A stretch of 64,000 nt of DNA from Sclerurus mexicanus (GCA_013396755.1 VWZF01005998.1:248001-312000), one strand, 5' to 3'. Shown: positions 1-13,800, numbered from the stretch's first letter. Notes: generated by a model from the sequence alone, not told the origin. Translations and numbers: made by a program.

Positions 1-2565
1 TGTGTTTCTGTGTTAAATATCAGCCTTTCTAATATTATAAAGGTGCAGGAATATTAACTGTGGTTGTGAAGTATTTGCATTTTATCCAACTATTTTAGTT
101 CAAATTGAGTCAGCTATGTACTCAGAGCTATGCTTCATATACACAGATATACACCAGCACAGGATTAATATTCTCCATCAGTACTTCTTCATCTGTAGTT
201 TTGGACACTGCTTTGTCAAAACCAAGTCATGCACACATTAAGAAAACAGAATAAGACTTCACTGAGTATTTCCATGATTAGTGGGAACCATTCTACAGCT
301 AACACAAGTAAATATTAACACTAGTCAAGTGAGATGAATAGAAGAAATTGTATCCAATATATTGCCATGACAGATATTCTCATCTCCATGAGAACCAAAC
401 CTTTCAGTGTAAGTATCAAGAAAAGATCAGCACTAATTTGAAACTATTTATTGCTTCATCTCAGAGACTTAAACACTGCAGTATGCAAAATTACATCTAG
501 CTAACAGCTATGTCTATGTGGGTAGTTCAGTGGTATCTGAGAGCTCTACAGGCAGCTTCAACAGAGAATCATCTTACCCTTCCACAGAAATGGTCCGCTG
601 CAAGCTCAATGTGGGTGGACGCGTTGCAGTGCTGTGCTGGGAATGACTGTATGACCAAGGGAGAATAAAGAAAAGCATTTGTTAAAGAAATAGAAGTTTC
701 CTATTCTCTTATTGTCTCTAGCAGTTTAGTAAATGCCAAAATAGATACAACAATGATTGTTTTTCACAAGTCTTAAGAACTTTGACTTCAGCGATGCTCA
801 TTTATTCAAAAAAGGGCTCAACTGTACAATCTCGTTTAAAACCAGCTTTCATTTCTCATTAAGAGCAGACAAGATGATAACTCCGCTTTGTAATTCTTAT
901 TCTTTTTTTTTTTACATATATATACACAGAGAGAGTTTAGTAATTTAAAATAAATGCTAATTGTTCTGCTAAATATACTAAACATAAAATGCAAATTTAA
1001 TTTCAGAGCAGAAAGTAAAATGACAAATGATAATGTTATCAATTAATTCTCAGTGCTTCTGAGGCAGAATTCTCAGTAAAAGAGGAGATGCACTGCTTAG
1101 AATTGCACCATGATATACCTTCAACACTAGCTCTATCAGATTTTAGGCATCTTGAGTTTTTCCACGTGTAATTTTATCAATCTAAGACACAATATTTAGA
1201 AAAAAAAAGTATATTTTCTAAGCAAAACACAGACTCTGTGAAAGGAAAGTCTTTTTGGTTGAAAACCCTGAGTTCCAATAGCTTCTCATATATTATACTG
1301 ACATGACTAAGAAACATAAAAAATAATTATTATTTTTTTAAGACTACCCAATATTTGTTAACTAAGGTATTGTACTGTTGTATAATAGTATTGTAAATAT
1401 AAATGGATAACAACACAGCATCAGTCAAAGGCAGTTTTGTGATAACAAACTGTATTCCTTATTCAAGACAATCTGTTTAAATACAGTATTAAAAAGCAGA
1501 AGCATCTGGGTGTATCTTCTGATTACTTTAAATGGCTACAGTACATAGTGAGGTCCAGTATTAATAATGCAAAGTACACATTAAAAATAAATCTTTAGGT
1601 CAGTTCTATATCACTGATTCTACTAACTGCAGACTTTGTCTTGTTTTGTATACATCTCCAGCTGTTTGTGCAGAGGAAACACATCTTATTTTCAACAAAA
1701 GCTACTTCATTTGACATTAGTGAGCAACACATCTATTTTACATGCATTTCATTCTGTAGCATAGCCAATGCTGCCTGTCTGACAGAAAAGATGTGATTTT
1801 TTTTGTGTAGCACATAGTGTTGTGACACATGCTAACATGCCACAGGACAAACAAAAGATCTGCTGCTTCCTCATATCTCCTGTTGTGACCATTGTGCTCT
1901 TGTTTTATGGTAGCAAACTTCTGTACTCATCCTTACTCTGAGGTTTCAGAAGGTTTGTGAAAAAGTATTCCCCTACTAAGAAGAGCTACAGAGCTTTTTA
2001 TCTGCTTTATAGCAAAACATATTCAGGAGTATCGTAAGTTTCTGGCATCATGGTGTGAACAGAACAGTCGAGTTGGACAAACATTGCAGAATATTTTAAG
2101 AAGATTGTTTAATATTTCACATTAAGTTTGCATTTTGAACATTACTTAGGATGTGTACTTTAAACCACCATTTTTTATAGTGTTTATGCATTTTTAAAAA
2201 ATTAAAATTTGGACTGTGGTTTGTCTTCTGTCCCCCTCCAGAGCTGGAAGGGAACGTACATCCTCACATTTCTGTACTGGTTTCTCATGCAAAATTAATA
2301 AGGAAGAGAAGTTTCCCCTCTGAATTTTTTTCCCTGTACACACAAATCAGAAGTGACAGAGTAAAGCCATAATACCTCCACCTTTTTCCAACCAGCAGAA
2401 AGAAGGGAGAACAAGGTATGTCAAAAGGCTCTAAGTCACATTGTACATTAAGATCTGTTTCAGAAAGAAACATGGCAAAGCTGTGCCTGAATTGTGCTGC
2501 TGATGCCAAATCCAAAATAAGACTTTAAACAGGCAGTTCATATCCTTGCAACAGATGTTACATAT

Positions 2566-2567
2566 TG

Positions 2568-2598
<31 letters not shown>
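2566..2598. repeat. (GT)n microsatellite
   Basis: About 33 bp of GT dinucleotides, interrupted once by TTT near 2582. The 63-76 codon open frames overlapping it are products of the repeat (alternating Cys and Val, or Thr and His). Confidence 0.95.
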
Positions 2599-3944
2599 AA
2601 ATCCATTAACAAAGCATGGCAAGGTAGCAACCAAAGGTTTGATGCAGGAACTTGGTTCATTTCACAAATATTTTGCAGTGTTATATTTTTTGAAGGAATG
2701 TGGTCTTAGGAAAGGGAAGCAGAGGAATGACAGCTGATACAGCACTTTGCTTTTCTCTTTTAAGCCATCTCTCTCTGTTTCAAGATTTTCTCCTTACTAC
2801 AGCCATAGCATAATTTTTATGACCAGAGCCACAATATCAATCCAAGCATAACTGTCCAAACTATCTTAAATCTGAAAGCTTTTCTTATTTTCACAAAAGA
2901 AGATTTCAGCATTGCCTTGCATTTTTACTACAGTAAATTTATGTAACTCTGACCAGCTTCAAAATGAACAAAATTACAGAAGCATTAACTGTAGCACTTT
3001 CAGCTGCTAAGTACTAAAACCAAGTAATTTCCCATTTACCTATAGAATTAGTTACTGGAGACTGCCACCAAGCCATATTGAATAGTAAACGCTTGGGATA
3101 TGAGTGTTCAGATATTCCAAGTTAAAATAAAAAAAAAGGCTAAATTCAACAAAGCAATTTACAGAGCAGTGAACTATTGCTCCTGCATGAAGATTCAAAA
3201 TGAGGAAAGGGACTGGTCTGATCACTGTTAAAGACTCTCAGTTCCCACAGTGATGCTGCATTTTACTGATGAATTCAACTACCTTGGCAGATTGATAACA
3301 CAAGCTACTGTGCAAAACCTGAAGGTTATAACCTCTCTGTTCCTAAATATTTCACATGACTGAATACAGACTGAGAATTTTGTCACCATTCTACTCAAAA
3401 TGGCCTTTACAGAATTAGTAAAAGCTATTAGAGTTTTACAAAAGTTCTCTATTTGATGTCACACACTTTTCTTTAACATGGAACAAATTACCTTTCTCAG
3501 TATAGACCTGTAGAAATCTAAAGCTGGTCTTGACTGCACATCCATAAATTTATTACTGGATTTTACTATTAATGCATGTTTAAAAAAATGGACAACCTTT
3601 TACTAATGCAAATTATTATTGTTTAAAACATTTTATTTCTATTTTAGAAAGGTTGATGAAAATGTTATTTTATGATCTATCTAAGGAAACTCATTGCTGA
3701 AACACAAACCTGACAGGAGAGCAAACTGCATATCTAGAAGTGATTAGGAGCACCAGATTAATTTATTTTGGGAGTCCAGTTGGAAACACTTCAAAATCCT
3801 GCTTTTCCAGAAGAAGATACTCATCCCTTTTAAAGACTAGATGTGCAACATCTCAGCAGAAGGGCAAGGTATCCCAAACTCACTAACCACTCTCCTCAGC
3901 CACTTAGGAAAGCATGCTGTACCATCACATCTGCTTGGTAGTTA

Positions 3945-4012
3945 TAAAATCACAGAAATAATAGAAAGACTTGAATTGAAAAGGGCTCTGAACATCATCT
4001 AGTTTCCCTCAC
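3945..4012 (-). mobile_element. CR1 LINE 3' terminus fragment, diverged
   Basis: AAAATCACAGAAATAATAGA, then AAGACTTGAATTGAAAAGGG and CTCTGAACATCATCTAGTTT parallel the inverted CR1 end (AATCAxAGAAT...GGAAGGGAC...ATCATCTAGT). The divergence suggests an old copy. Confidence 0.55.
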
Positions 4013-7000
4013 AATATTGTTATGGCTGGGGCAAGAAGCAGCAAATTGACAGAAGGATTATCCAGACAGACTGTCAAAAGAAAAATATTCAGAGGGAAAA
4101 GAAGATCTTGGGAAGACAAAATGCATTTCAGTGCTGGAGTGAAAAAAAAAAGACTAGGACAGAAATATTTTCCATTCTATAGGATGCTCTATTGAGTAAT
4201 GTAATCCCATTAAAAGTATAATTAAAGCAATGATTTCAATTCAGCACTCTCCTGAAATGACCAAATCTCTTAAGAACTAGATGTCATCAGCATTCCCTCA
4301 CTGGAATGACTACATGACCATGCAAAGCCATACAAGAAACCTTAAAACCCACTCCTTCCAAGCAGGAGACTCAGCTACCTGCAATATTTCACCCATTCAA
4401 AAACTTTTGGCAATCCTAGGGATTTGCAATGTAGCTTTCAAATGAGCACTCACCTTCTTTCATGAAAATTATTCAGAACCGGTGAGATGAAAACTCATTT
4501 TTTGTACATAATTATAAAAATCAAGTTTGATGCTTGATACAAGCTTATGCCCTCTAAGGTATATAATCATGAATATAACGACCTCTAAAATTCTAAACCA
4601 CAGTTCAATCATTGCTTGACACAAGTGGCTATCCAATTGGAGAAAAAAGTAACAGTCTGATATGATTCCTAAACGACTTATTGAAAAGATAACCTCCTGG
4701 TGAATTCTACCAGACTGGTGGAACCAGCAGAAGGAAGCTTAGTGCTTAAAACACTTGTGCATGTGCCATGTCTTTTGTAGCACAAAAGAAAATAAAACTT
4801 CTAAGTTACCGCCACCAGCGTTTTCTATGATGAATGCCTAAACACAGGCACTTATATCCATACTGAGATATGCGGGTAAGTAGCATAGTTTTACACTCAC
4901 AGACCAAGCTATTCAAAGAGTTTGACATTTAGGCTTATAAAAATGCTACCCTTTTTCTGAAATGATACAGAATGAACCTCTTACTAGTTTTGAAAATATA
5001 AAGTAACACTATTTCAATATACTACCCAGTACTATAGACACACAATTTTCCATGAAGAAAAGAATATCACATCCTGTAAAATACCAATTTTAACTTAATT
5101 CTATTTTATTTCAGTTCATCGAGACAAGGGGAATATGCTATTCTTGTAAGAAAATTCATAACAGTGAGGGAACAAAGAATGAGATTATAAATTAATAATA
5201 AGGGTCAAAACTAGAAGCAAAGAATCCAACCTCTCTCTTTTAATGGGTTTAAGTTGCTTTTTGTTTTAAACTTATTTCTTAGGCAAGGCATGATATTTCA
5301 TGACTTCATTAAACAGTAAAAACAGAGCAGCCTGGTGCCCACATATTTTTAAAAATATTTATTATGAAAATAATAATATCAATAAGTATTATAGTAACAA
5401 AAAGGTGAGTAGGCAGTCTCCTTAGTTTTAATTCTGTTCTAGCCCAAGGATGCTCTCAAGGCACTTCTGCTATATGAGTGATGCTGAAACTGAATGAAGC
5501 ATCATAAAGCCTTCTTTCCTTTTAGCAACCACATGAACTATCACCTTGCCTCCCTAAATGACACTTTCACCAATACATAGAATGCCAGCAAAAGCTCTGT
5601 CTGGGATCAAACAATAATGTTAGGGAAATATTTATCATGTTCTAAACTTATATAATGAAAAAGTATTGACAAACCACCATTAAGGGATCAGACCGAATGA
5701 CACTCATCAGTTCATTCCAAAGTCTACCTATTGCATTGACAGTAGAAGAAAAATGGTTTTCACAATCTAAAATTTTTCCTCTTTTATTTGTAAAAAGCCA
5801 AGACACATTGTCTTTAAAAGTGGAGTACTAGAAAAGCCTTTAGCTTTCCTCTCCCAACCCACCCACTATCAAAAAAGAACACTTGTCCTCTATTTGCTAT
5901 ACCCCTGATTTAGGAAACTTTTTTTTTCATATATCTTTATTTTGACAAGTCAAAACTGACAGCTTAAAATTTATTTGCTTCCTAAAAGATTGACCTGCAA
6001 TTTCTCACAAAGAAGCAGCCAGTGGCACAGGCTGAGTAGAGACCTCTGAACACTGGTTTCAGAGCAGCATTCTTGAGGTCCCAATTCTGAAACTGCCACA
6101 CAGAAGAGAAGCACACAAACTCCATTTCTCTATCAATATGTTCTCTGCATGGAAAAAAAATCCAAAGCAAACAACAAAAACACACCCCAGAACTAGAGCT
6201 CTGAGTTATTCTCTGTTATTCACAATACTAAAAGAAAAGAGAGATAAATGCAGTATTGAAAAAAATTCCACTGGAGACCAGTAAAGGGAACGCTAATACT
6301 GTTTGGTTTTATGATGTATTCTCAGCATGTTGTTTCTTATGTCAAGGACTGAAGGTAGCACTGCAGTTGTTTATAAAGCTTCTAAGCCTTTGCTTTGATG
6401 GATGTAAGAGTTTAAGAAGGCAACATGCTTTAATTCCATTAATGTGGAGTTTTAATTCAGCTCAGTGAAGTGAAGCCAGCTTTTCCTGATGCTGCCAACA
6501 GCTAAACTTCTAACTTAAATGAGTTTTTGCACTCCTGTGGGATTAATTAGAAGACCAGAGATTGCTTTTTTTGGCATTAATTTTATCTCAGCTACAAACA
6601 GTTTGATAATATCCAGTACTGACAGTTACTGACCCATATTAAAGTGTCAAACTAACCAGACAGTCTCCCATCAGAGGCAAATAGGAAATGTCAGGGAATA
6701 AGACATTCAGCCCTGCTACATTCAGATCACCCCCAGGTAACAAAGCCAAACATGAAATGTAATATGGTTTTCACACACAGGCACATGCAGTGAGGATTTT
6801 AGCAACATAACTCAATTTGTAAAATGGCATCTGTACATGTATTCTGCAAACAGCATTGCCAGGCTAAATACCTACCCAATGGAAAACAGAGAAGAAACAA
6901 AATGAAAGATTAGGCTGTCGCTCCTTGTTTTCCTTTCCTGTCTCCCTCCCTTCCCCAAACAGTATTCACAAAGAAGTGGCTAGCCACACTCTGAGACTTA

Positions 7001-7318
7001 AAATATTTGAGTTATTGCAGCCCTAAACTAGCATCATACAGCAATAAGGAAGAATGCAAGGTGAAACTGTGACTCATAAGTATGCTTCAGCTCCCGGAAT
7101 ATAGCTAATTATCCCCCTTTGTTAGCGGTGTGCCTAAGTCAGTACCTATCTTCAAAGTGGTGAAACATCCACCAACTTCAACTCTACTCTCTTATGGCTG
7201 AGGTAACTGCAGGAGATAATTATAACCTTTAAAATATAAAAAGTATGCTTATTTGAGAGGAATTTTAATTTCAGCTTGAGACTATAGTATTTAAAACAGC
7301 CAAAGATGTTTGGAATGA

Positions 7319-8119
7319 TGTGGGGAGAAATGAAAGTAATTAGGAATGTCGTTTAAAGGAGTAGAGCGGAGAGGATATACTTCTGATGCAGTTCCACATT
7401 GTATTCGGGTGAAATTCCATGTGGGTCTTTTTGGTCTGTGTTTGGCCCATCCACCTGTAAGAAGTTGGGTTTTCTCCTGCCAAGTTATGGGAAAACAGGC
7501 TGATAAAGATGGTCTCCAGCCTTGAGAGAGAGATTTCTGTGTAAACTAAAATTAATTGGTCTCTCATGACTGGCTGATAGCCCTTCAAGGGCACTCGAAG
7601 GAGAAAGAGAGGAGGAGGAGGATGAAGTAAGCCCCCAGACCCATTTAATAAAGACCCCCTGGAGAATATCATGCAGGTGCCAATGCCCCCAGACATGTGC
7701 AAGAGGGTCCCACTTGCATAACTGGGGGTAGGTGCCAAAAACCTTTGCTTGGGCGGCACTGGCCACGCAGCTCAGGTAAACGTCATTTTGGCCAATTAGA
7801 TAAAAGGCAGATGGAATGCCTGTGGGGTCGCTCACTTCACATGACAGGACAATTCTGCCTTGGTGGGGATGCCCACTGTCACCTGTGAGCCCACAAACCC
7901 TTGAGGATGCAGCCACTGCTCGGGAAGTCTGGGCATTTCAGGGGTCGGTGAGACAACTCCAAGGGGGACACCTGGGCAATTTGGGTGTTGGCACCTGGAG
8001 GCTTATTTTCTCTTTTCTGTCTCTCTCTTGGGTTTCTTTCCTGTTTACTTGGCCACCTTTGGTAATAAAACTACTGTTTGGGTTAAGTTTTCTGCAGTGT
8101 CTCAGTTTTGGCTTCCACA
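7319..8119 (+). mobile_element. Probable solo LTR of an endogenous retrovirus
   Basis: About 800 bp contrasts with the AT-rich intron around it: purine-rich blocks, GC-rich middle, a T/C-rich tail with AATAAAACT near 8063, and termini TGTGGGG and CTTCCACA (TG...CA). AATAAAG also occurs near 7646. The ending GTGTCTCAGTTTTGGCTTC resembles U5 ends of avian LTRs from memory. I could not find a convincing target-site duplication at these ends, so the boundaries are approximate (an end at 8151 is also possible). Overlapping open frames of 139 and 143 codons on the minus strand have no protein character. No internal retroviral genes are present. Confidence 0.5.
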
Positions 8120-9702
8120 TCCCTTTCTGACCCCTGTTCCTCCCTGGAACATACATTTAGTGCAATGTTCCCATTTTGGGTTACTACAGACTTACACAGT
8201 ATTGTGAAGAGCACAGCATTGAGTAAATTAGCCATAACAAGTGAAAACCATTACAAAAGATACTGTGCAAATCAATACAAACTGAAGGGGAAGAAATTTT
8301 GGGAATCATTAAGACCTTTTTGAATCAATCAGACATGGTACCTTGCTCCTTTTGAAGGTTAGTCTGTTAGAGATGTCACTGTTAGATACTGATTTATGTC
8401 ATAACATATATTTTTTTAATGTTGTTTAAACTCTCCCCTTTCATCCCATCCTTCTCTTAACTTACTATGTTCCTTGTTCCTATCTTCATCTCACACTTTC
8501 GACAGACCTGGGTTTCTAGAAGTGCCTAACTCTCCACATCTTTCCAAGACATTCTATTACTGTTAAAAAAAAGTAATCTCAAGTCTTCCTACCAGCTTCT
8601 CAGTTATAATATTACTATTTTGTTACTGTTATAATTATTATTTATAATACTGTAATGAATATGAGGAACTACAAAGCTCCTTCTGGGAGCTGAAATACTC
8701 CCTGATTAAGTTAGTTTGAAAATTACATCAGCTGGGGACTGAGGTTTACATGTCAAAATATTTGCAAGAAGTGAAAAACACACAGGTTGGTAGGAAAAAA
8801 AAAAAAGCAGAAGAAGAAAAATCCAACATTCTCAGTTGCTTAGGCAGTATTGGATGGAAATGATTCATGAACATAACAGCTGAGTTTTGCTCTTATTACA
8901 GCTGTGGAAGAGGATGTAGCTTTATTTTCATGAATTCAAATTGTGTTTATTTAGAAATTAGAAAAAAACTTCCTGATGCACTTCGCTTGGCCTCTCAATT
9001 ACCTACAGCTCATGGTATCTGATACCAGTTCTGATACAATGCTGAGCTTTCAGTTCCTCATGGGGAAAGCAGCTGTCGCCCTCCTTCCTACTCTTTGACA
9101 TGATGCTTATGTAGTTCAGCATCACTAAGGTTTTCTGCCGTGCTGCTACACTCAAATGTTGGACCTCATTTACTGTTCACTATCACTCCTAATTCTCTCC
9201 AGCATTAGTGCTTTCCAAGCATTACCACTCCAATGAACTGTACAAGGTGTAAGACGCTTGGAGACAATTTGATCTCTGTGTGACAGAACAACAACCATTC
9301 CTGCTGGGTAAAAAGAAATCATGTTCCTCAAAGAAAAACACAGGGTACAGTACAGAAAAATGTCTTAATCAGTCAGGTCTTCTGTGCAATAGAAAGAAAG
9401 ATATACCTTAGAAAAAAACTTCTCTTAAGGTTGTCTGGAGACACTAAATAATCTAAATGTTGAAACACTTCAGAGGCAGAATGCCAAAGCTTGTGGCATT
9501 GAAAGGAATCACTGGCTTCTTCCAGTCATTCCATATGGCTGGAAGGAGTCATTCAACTTCTCACTCATTTTATGTACATGTATCAAATTTGCATGACAAA
9601 GTTTTTGTAGCCGGGGGGCTACAGGGGTATCTTCTCTGATAAACTTCTGGAAGCTTCCCCTGTGTCTGACAGGGCCAGTGCCAGCCAGCTTCAAGATGGA
9701 CC

Positions 9703-10883
9703 CGCAGCATGTTGGCCAAAGCTCTGTCAGCATCGGCAGCAGTGGTAGTTGTTTATTATATTATAATAATATAATAATATATAATAATTATATATAATAA
9801 TATATAATAATTATAATAATATATTAAAAGATACCTCTGGGATAATGTATTTAAGAAGGGGCAAAAAACTGCAGCCAAAGAGAGAAGTGAGAATATATGA
9901 GAGAAACAGCTCTGCAGACCCCAAGGTCAGTGCAGAAGAAGGAGGAGGAGGTGCTTCAGGTGCTGAAACAAAGATTCCCCTGCAGCTTGTGGTGCAAACC
10001 ATGGTGAGGCAGCTGTGCCCCTGCAGCCCATGGAGGTCCATGGTAGAGCAGAGATCCACCTTCACCTCATGGAGGAACCCAAACTACAGTAGGTGGATAC
10101 CCAAAGTAGGCTGTGATACCATGGAAAACCCACTCTGGGGCAGGTCTGCTGCCAGGACTCTGCAGGAGACCCATGCTGGAATAGCCTGCTCCCGAAGGAT
10201 TGCACCCTGTGGAAGGGATTCATGTAAGGGAAACATGTTTGGAGCAGTTTGTGAGAAACTGAAGCCCTTAGTAAGGACCTATATGTTGAAAANCGCAGCA
10301 TGTTGGCCAAAGCTCTGTCAGCATCGGCAGCAGTGGTAGTTGTTTATTATATTATAATAATATAATAATATATAATAATTATATATAATAATATATAATA
10401 ATTATAATAATATATTAAAAGATACCTCTGGGATAATGTATTTAAGAAGGGGCAAAAAACTGCAGCCAAAGAGAGAAGTGAGAATATATGAGAGAAACAG
10501 CTCTGCAGACCCCAAGGTCAGTGCAGAAGAAGGAGGAGGAGGTGCTTCAGGTGCTGAAACAAAGATTCCCCTGCAGCTTGTGGTGCAAACCATGGTGAGG
10601 CAGCTGTGCCCCTGCAGCCCATGGAGGTCCATGGTAGAGCAGAGATCCACCTTCACCTCATGGAGGAACCCAAACTACAGTAGGTGGATACCCAAAGTAG
10701 GCTGTGATACCATGGAAAACCCACTCTGGGGCAGGTCTGCTGCCAGGACTCTGCAGGAGACCCATGCTGGAATAGCCTGCTCCCGAAGGATTGCACCCTG
10801 TGGAAGGGATTCATGTAAGGGAAACATGTTTGGAGCAGTTTGTGAGAAACTGAAGCCCTTAGTAAGGACCTATATGTTGAAAA
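9703..10883. repeat. Perfect 590-bp direct duplication joined by a single N
   Basis: Positions 9703-10292 recur at 10294-10883 (offset 591) with no difference that I can see, including the long AT-rich microsatellite inside. The only ambiguous base in the window, N at 10293, sits exactly at the junction. The first copy stops at GTTGAAAA while the second continues as GTTGAAAAAGTTCACGG. Identity in a fast-mutating microsatellite plus an N at the join points to overlapping contig ends that were not merged, not a biological tandem duplication. Confidence 0.9.
9752..9828. repeat. AT-rich (TATAATAAT-type) microsatellite within the LTR
   Basis: This is about 77 bp composed only of A and T apart from the first base, mostly TAATA and TATAATAAT units, just before the TATA-like region of the LTR. 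It reappears at 10343-10419 in the duplicated copy. Such a tract could explain an assembly break here. Confidence 0.85.
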
Positions 10884-13800
10884 AGTTCACGGAGGGCTGT
10901 TTCCACTGGGAGGAACCTCACTGGAGCAAGGGAAGAGCAAGGGAAGAGTGTAAGAAAGAAGCAGCTGCAGACACAGCATGTGATGAGCTGACCACAAACC
11001 CCCATTTCCTGTCACTTAGGGGAGGAGGTAGAGAAATTGGGAGTGAAGTTGAGCCCAGCAAGAAGAGAGATGTGGGGGGAAGGTGTTTTAAGATCTAGTT
11101 TTATTTCTTATTACCATACTCTGCTTTAATTGGCAATAAGTTGAATTCATTTCACCTAGTTGAGCCTGCTTTGCCCATGATGGTAATTGGTGAGTAAAGT
11201 CTTCATGTCCTTATCTCAACCCACGAGCCTTTTCCTTATATTTTCTCTCCCCTACCCAACTGAAAAGGAAAGGTTTAGAGTGGCTTATGTGGGCACCTGC
11301 TGTCCAGCTAAGATAAACCCACCACAGTTCTTATTTGTCTTCCTTGCTAAAAATGTTAGTATTTTTCCTATTAAAAATGGAAAGCAAGAATGCATGCATA
11401 CGTATGTTTATAGTCTTTTACAAGGAGCACACAGCATAGTTTCCATCAGTAGCTGTTGTGTGGCAGCTGCAACACAAAGAACTCACCATTGTTCCATAAA
11501 CCCCACTTCTGATGTATGCCTGGAGCTGTGCATTGTTTCCAAAATGAAACATTATTACACACAAAACTTATTAGGTTTCTGTGCAAGTAACCACACAGTA
11601 TCTGCACAAAAATTGCTTAAGCAAATGTTGAAAGACATTAGCAAGGACTTGAAAAATAAGTCCACTTTTAAGGACCTTTGAACGGCGAAACTTTGATAGA
11701 AATTAAGGAATATCTCAGCAAATTCATATCAGGAAAATTCATATAGGCACAATGGGAAGAATGATAGAAGATTTGTAATCCAAAAATACCAAACTGCACA
11801 TCAGACACGTATTTCACAGTTGCACGGGTGGGGAAAAAAAGAAAAGGAAAAAAAATAAAAAATGAAACCAAAACCAGAAAAGGGATAAAAGAACTTATTG
11901 TGGAAGTTTTCCAGTAAGGAAATTGCTCCTATTGTCTAAAGAAAAACTTCATCTAATCTATAATCTGTTAATGCAGCATAAATTTTGTTATTCATAACAA
12001 TGTTAACAGCCAGTAAGCCTCGAGTCTCAGAAAGAGTTAAGACCAGAATTTTTAGATGACCAGGCTTATTATTGCCAATAGAACTGGATAAAATGGATTA
12101 TTTTTGTCAAAATTCAATTTCATGGGAGACTTATACTCAATAGGAGGATAAGAAATCAAATGGTTAAACAGACATTTGAAAAATATGTAAACACTTCACA
12201 TTTTCATGTACTTTTCCACCACAGTCCATAGAAGTTCATTTAAAGTTAGGAATACTACTTATGATACCATTGAGAGCTCCTTTCAGGAATGAGAGACACC
12301 TAATTCCAATTCACGATCCAACAAAAGGAAGTATAACATGATTTTAACACAGAACTCTGTCAGAGGAATCTTGTCATTAGCAAAATGGACAGAGATTATA
12401 TCTTAATGGTTACGCTGCTCTTACAATACTGCATTTGGTGTCTAGAAAACCTTAGCTCTGATTTCTCTTTTGAGGGGAGGGTTGACTTTCTTTGCATTGA
12501 AGATGACACTTGAATTCATGGGACTTTTGTACTGCATCTCATGTTTTTTAAAGAGTAGGGAGATCATAAATAAATAAGCCTAATGACAGACTTAAAATAG
12601 CCTCAACCCATTAAACCAATTTGCCAAGTTTCTATCCCTATCCATCCAAAGAAAAATAAGTACATAAAATTCTTTTCGTGCTAGAGTCATTGCACTAAAT
12701 TTTACTCATTCGAGATAAAGCACATGAAAAGTAACAATTTCTTTAAGTGATTTAAACCAAACATTTCTATATACCATGCGACATAACAAAAAAAATCCTA
12801 CAGAAATTTATGTTTTCATATTGTTTCTGTATATATAAGACCATCTTCGTTGCCTCTGTGCTTACTTTCATGTGTGCATTGCAACGAATTACAGTAACTC
12901 CCACAGTAAAACAGGCAGAAAAGGAGTACATTCAGCTTTCACAGAAGTGGCTCACTAAAACAAAAAGAACTATCACAACAGAAAGAGCATTAATTTACAA
13001 ATATGATTTCAAATCTATTAGAACAGCATACTTTATATTGCAGTGACTCCTGGTACTGTGTTTACGGCACCTGTGTGATACCTTCTGATAATGTTATCCC
13101 TCCTATTTGGATATACATTATCTCTGTGCAAGCTAGGAATATGGGGTGAATGGGTCTTTTTTAACAGAGCAGAGGTGAGAAAGTAATCCTACATAAGCTG
13201 CTATTCAGTCTCACTTTCTCTGTCATTCAGAGCAGCCCAGCATGCAAGAGTGCATTTACAGCTATACCAAACACCCACACAAAAAAAAAAAAATCCTAGA
13301 AAAATACACAGAGAGGAAAAAAGCAAACGCAGAAATAACGTAATGCACATAAACAAACAACATTCCAACAGAATACAGACAAACAGCAGGGAATGGTAAT
13401 TTGAAAACGCAAAAGTATAAATAATGTGCTGTCAAAATGAAAGATGAACAGTGAAGAAATTCGACAGTTTAAACTCTTCTGTTTCTAATACAACCTATAC
13501 ACTTTGATAGAAATGAGACTTCTTCAGCATTTCATGGGAAATGTTCAGAGTTTTACACCATGGGGTCTAAGGATGAAGAATACACTATCTATTAATTTTT
13601 CTCTTTCTGGGGTTACTCACAGTGGGAGTGTCAGGCATAACCATCTCCCACACAGAAGATCACCATAATATCCAAGCACATTAGTATTGAATTTTGCTTG
13701 TCTTTGATTATAGCCCACAGATTGGATTAGAAGAATCATGGGGTAGATAAATTATTTATATGTTCTATTATGTCAATCCTTATATTCCTAAACTCACTTA

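Larger units (their letters stand above)
9606..11326 (+). mobile_element. ERVL-like solo LTR (avian endogenous retroviral LTR)
   Basis: The block is far more GC-rich and ordered than its surroundings. It starts TGTAG and ends CCACA, giving TG...CA termini with an imperfect terminal inverted repeat. It is flanked by gtttt (9601-9605) and gttct (11327-11331), a 5-bp target duplication with one mismatch. A TATA-like TATTTAAG lies at 9848-9855 and at 10439-10446 in the second copy. Its 3' part (TTGCCCATGATGGTAATTGG and the GTGGGCACCTG run before the end) matches, from memory, a common bird LTR I associate with ERVL-type elements. No gag, pol or env is present, so it is a solo LTR. Without the 591-bp apparent duplication it would be about 1130 bp. 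It is antisense to DLG2. The family name is uncertain. Confidence 0.72.

Noticed and set aside
5690..5850. Faint similarity to an inverted CR1 3' region
   Set aside because: Only scattered short matches, not distinguishable from chance by eye.
7340..7916. Overlapping 139- and 143-codon minus-strand open frames
   Set aside because: Both lie inside the LTR-like block in different frames of the same strand. A GC-rich repeat gives long open frames by chance.
9845..11098. 164- and 220-codon plus-strand open frames
   Set aside because: They lie in the LTR, begin at its TATA-like region, and one is a partial copy of the other through the probable assembly duplication. There is no protein family resemblance.
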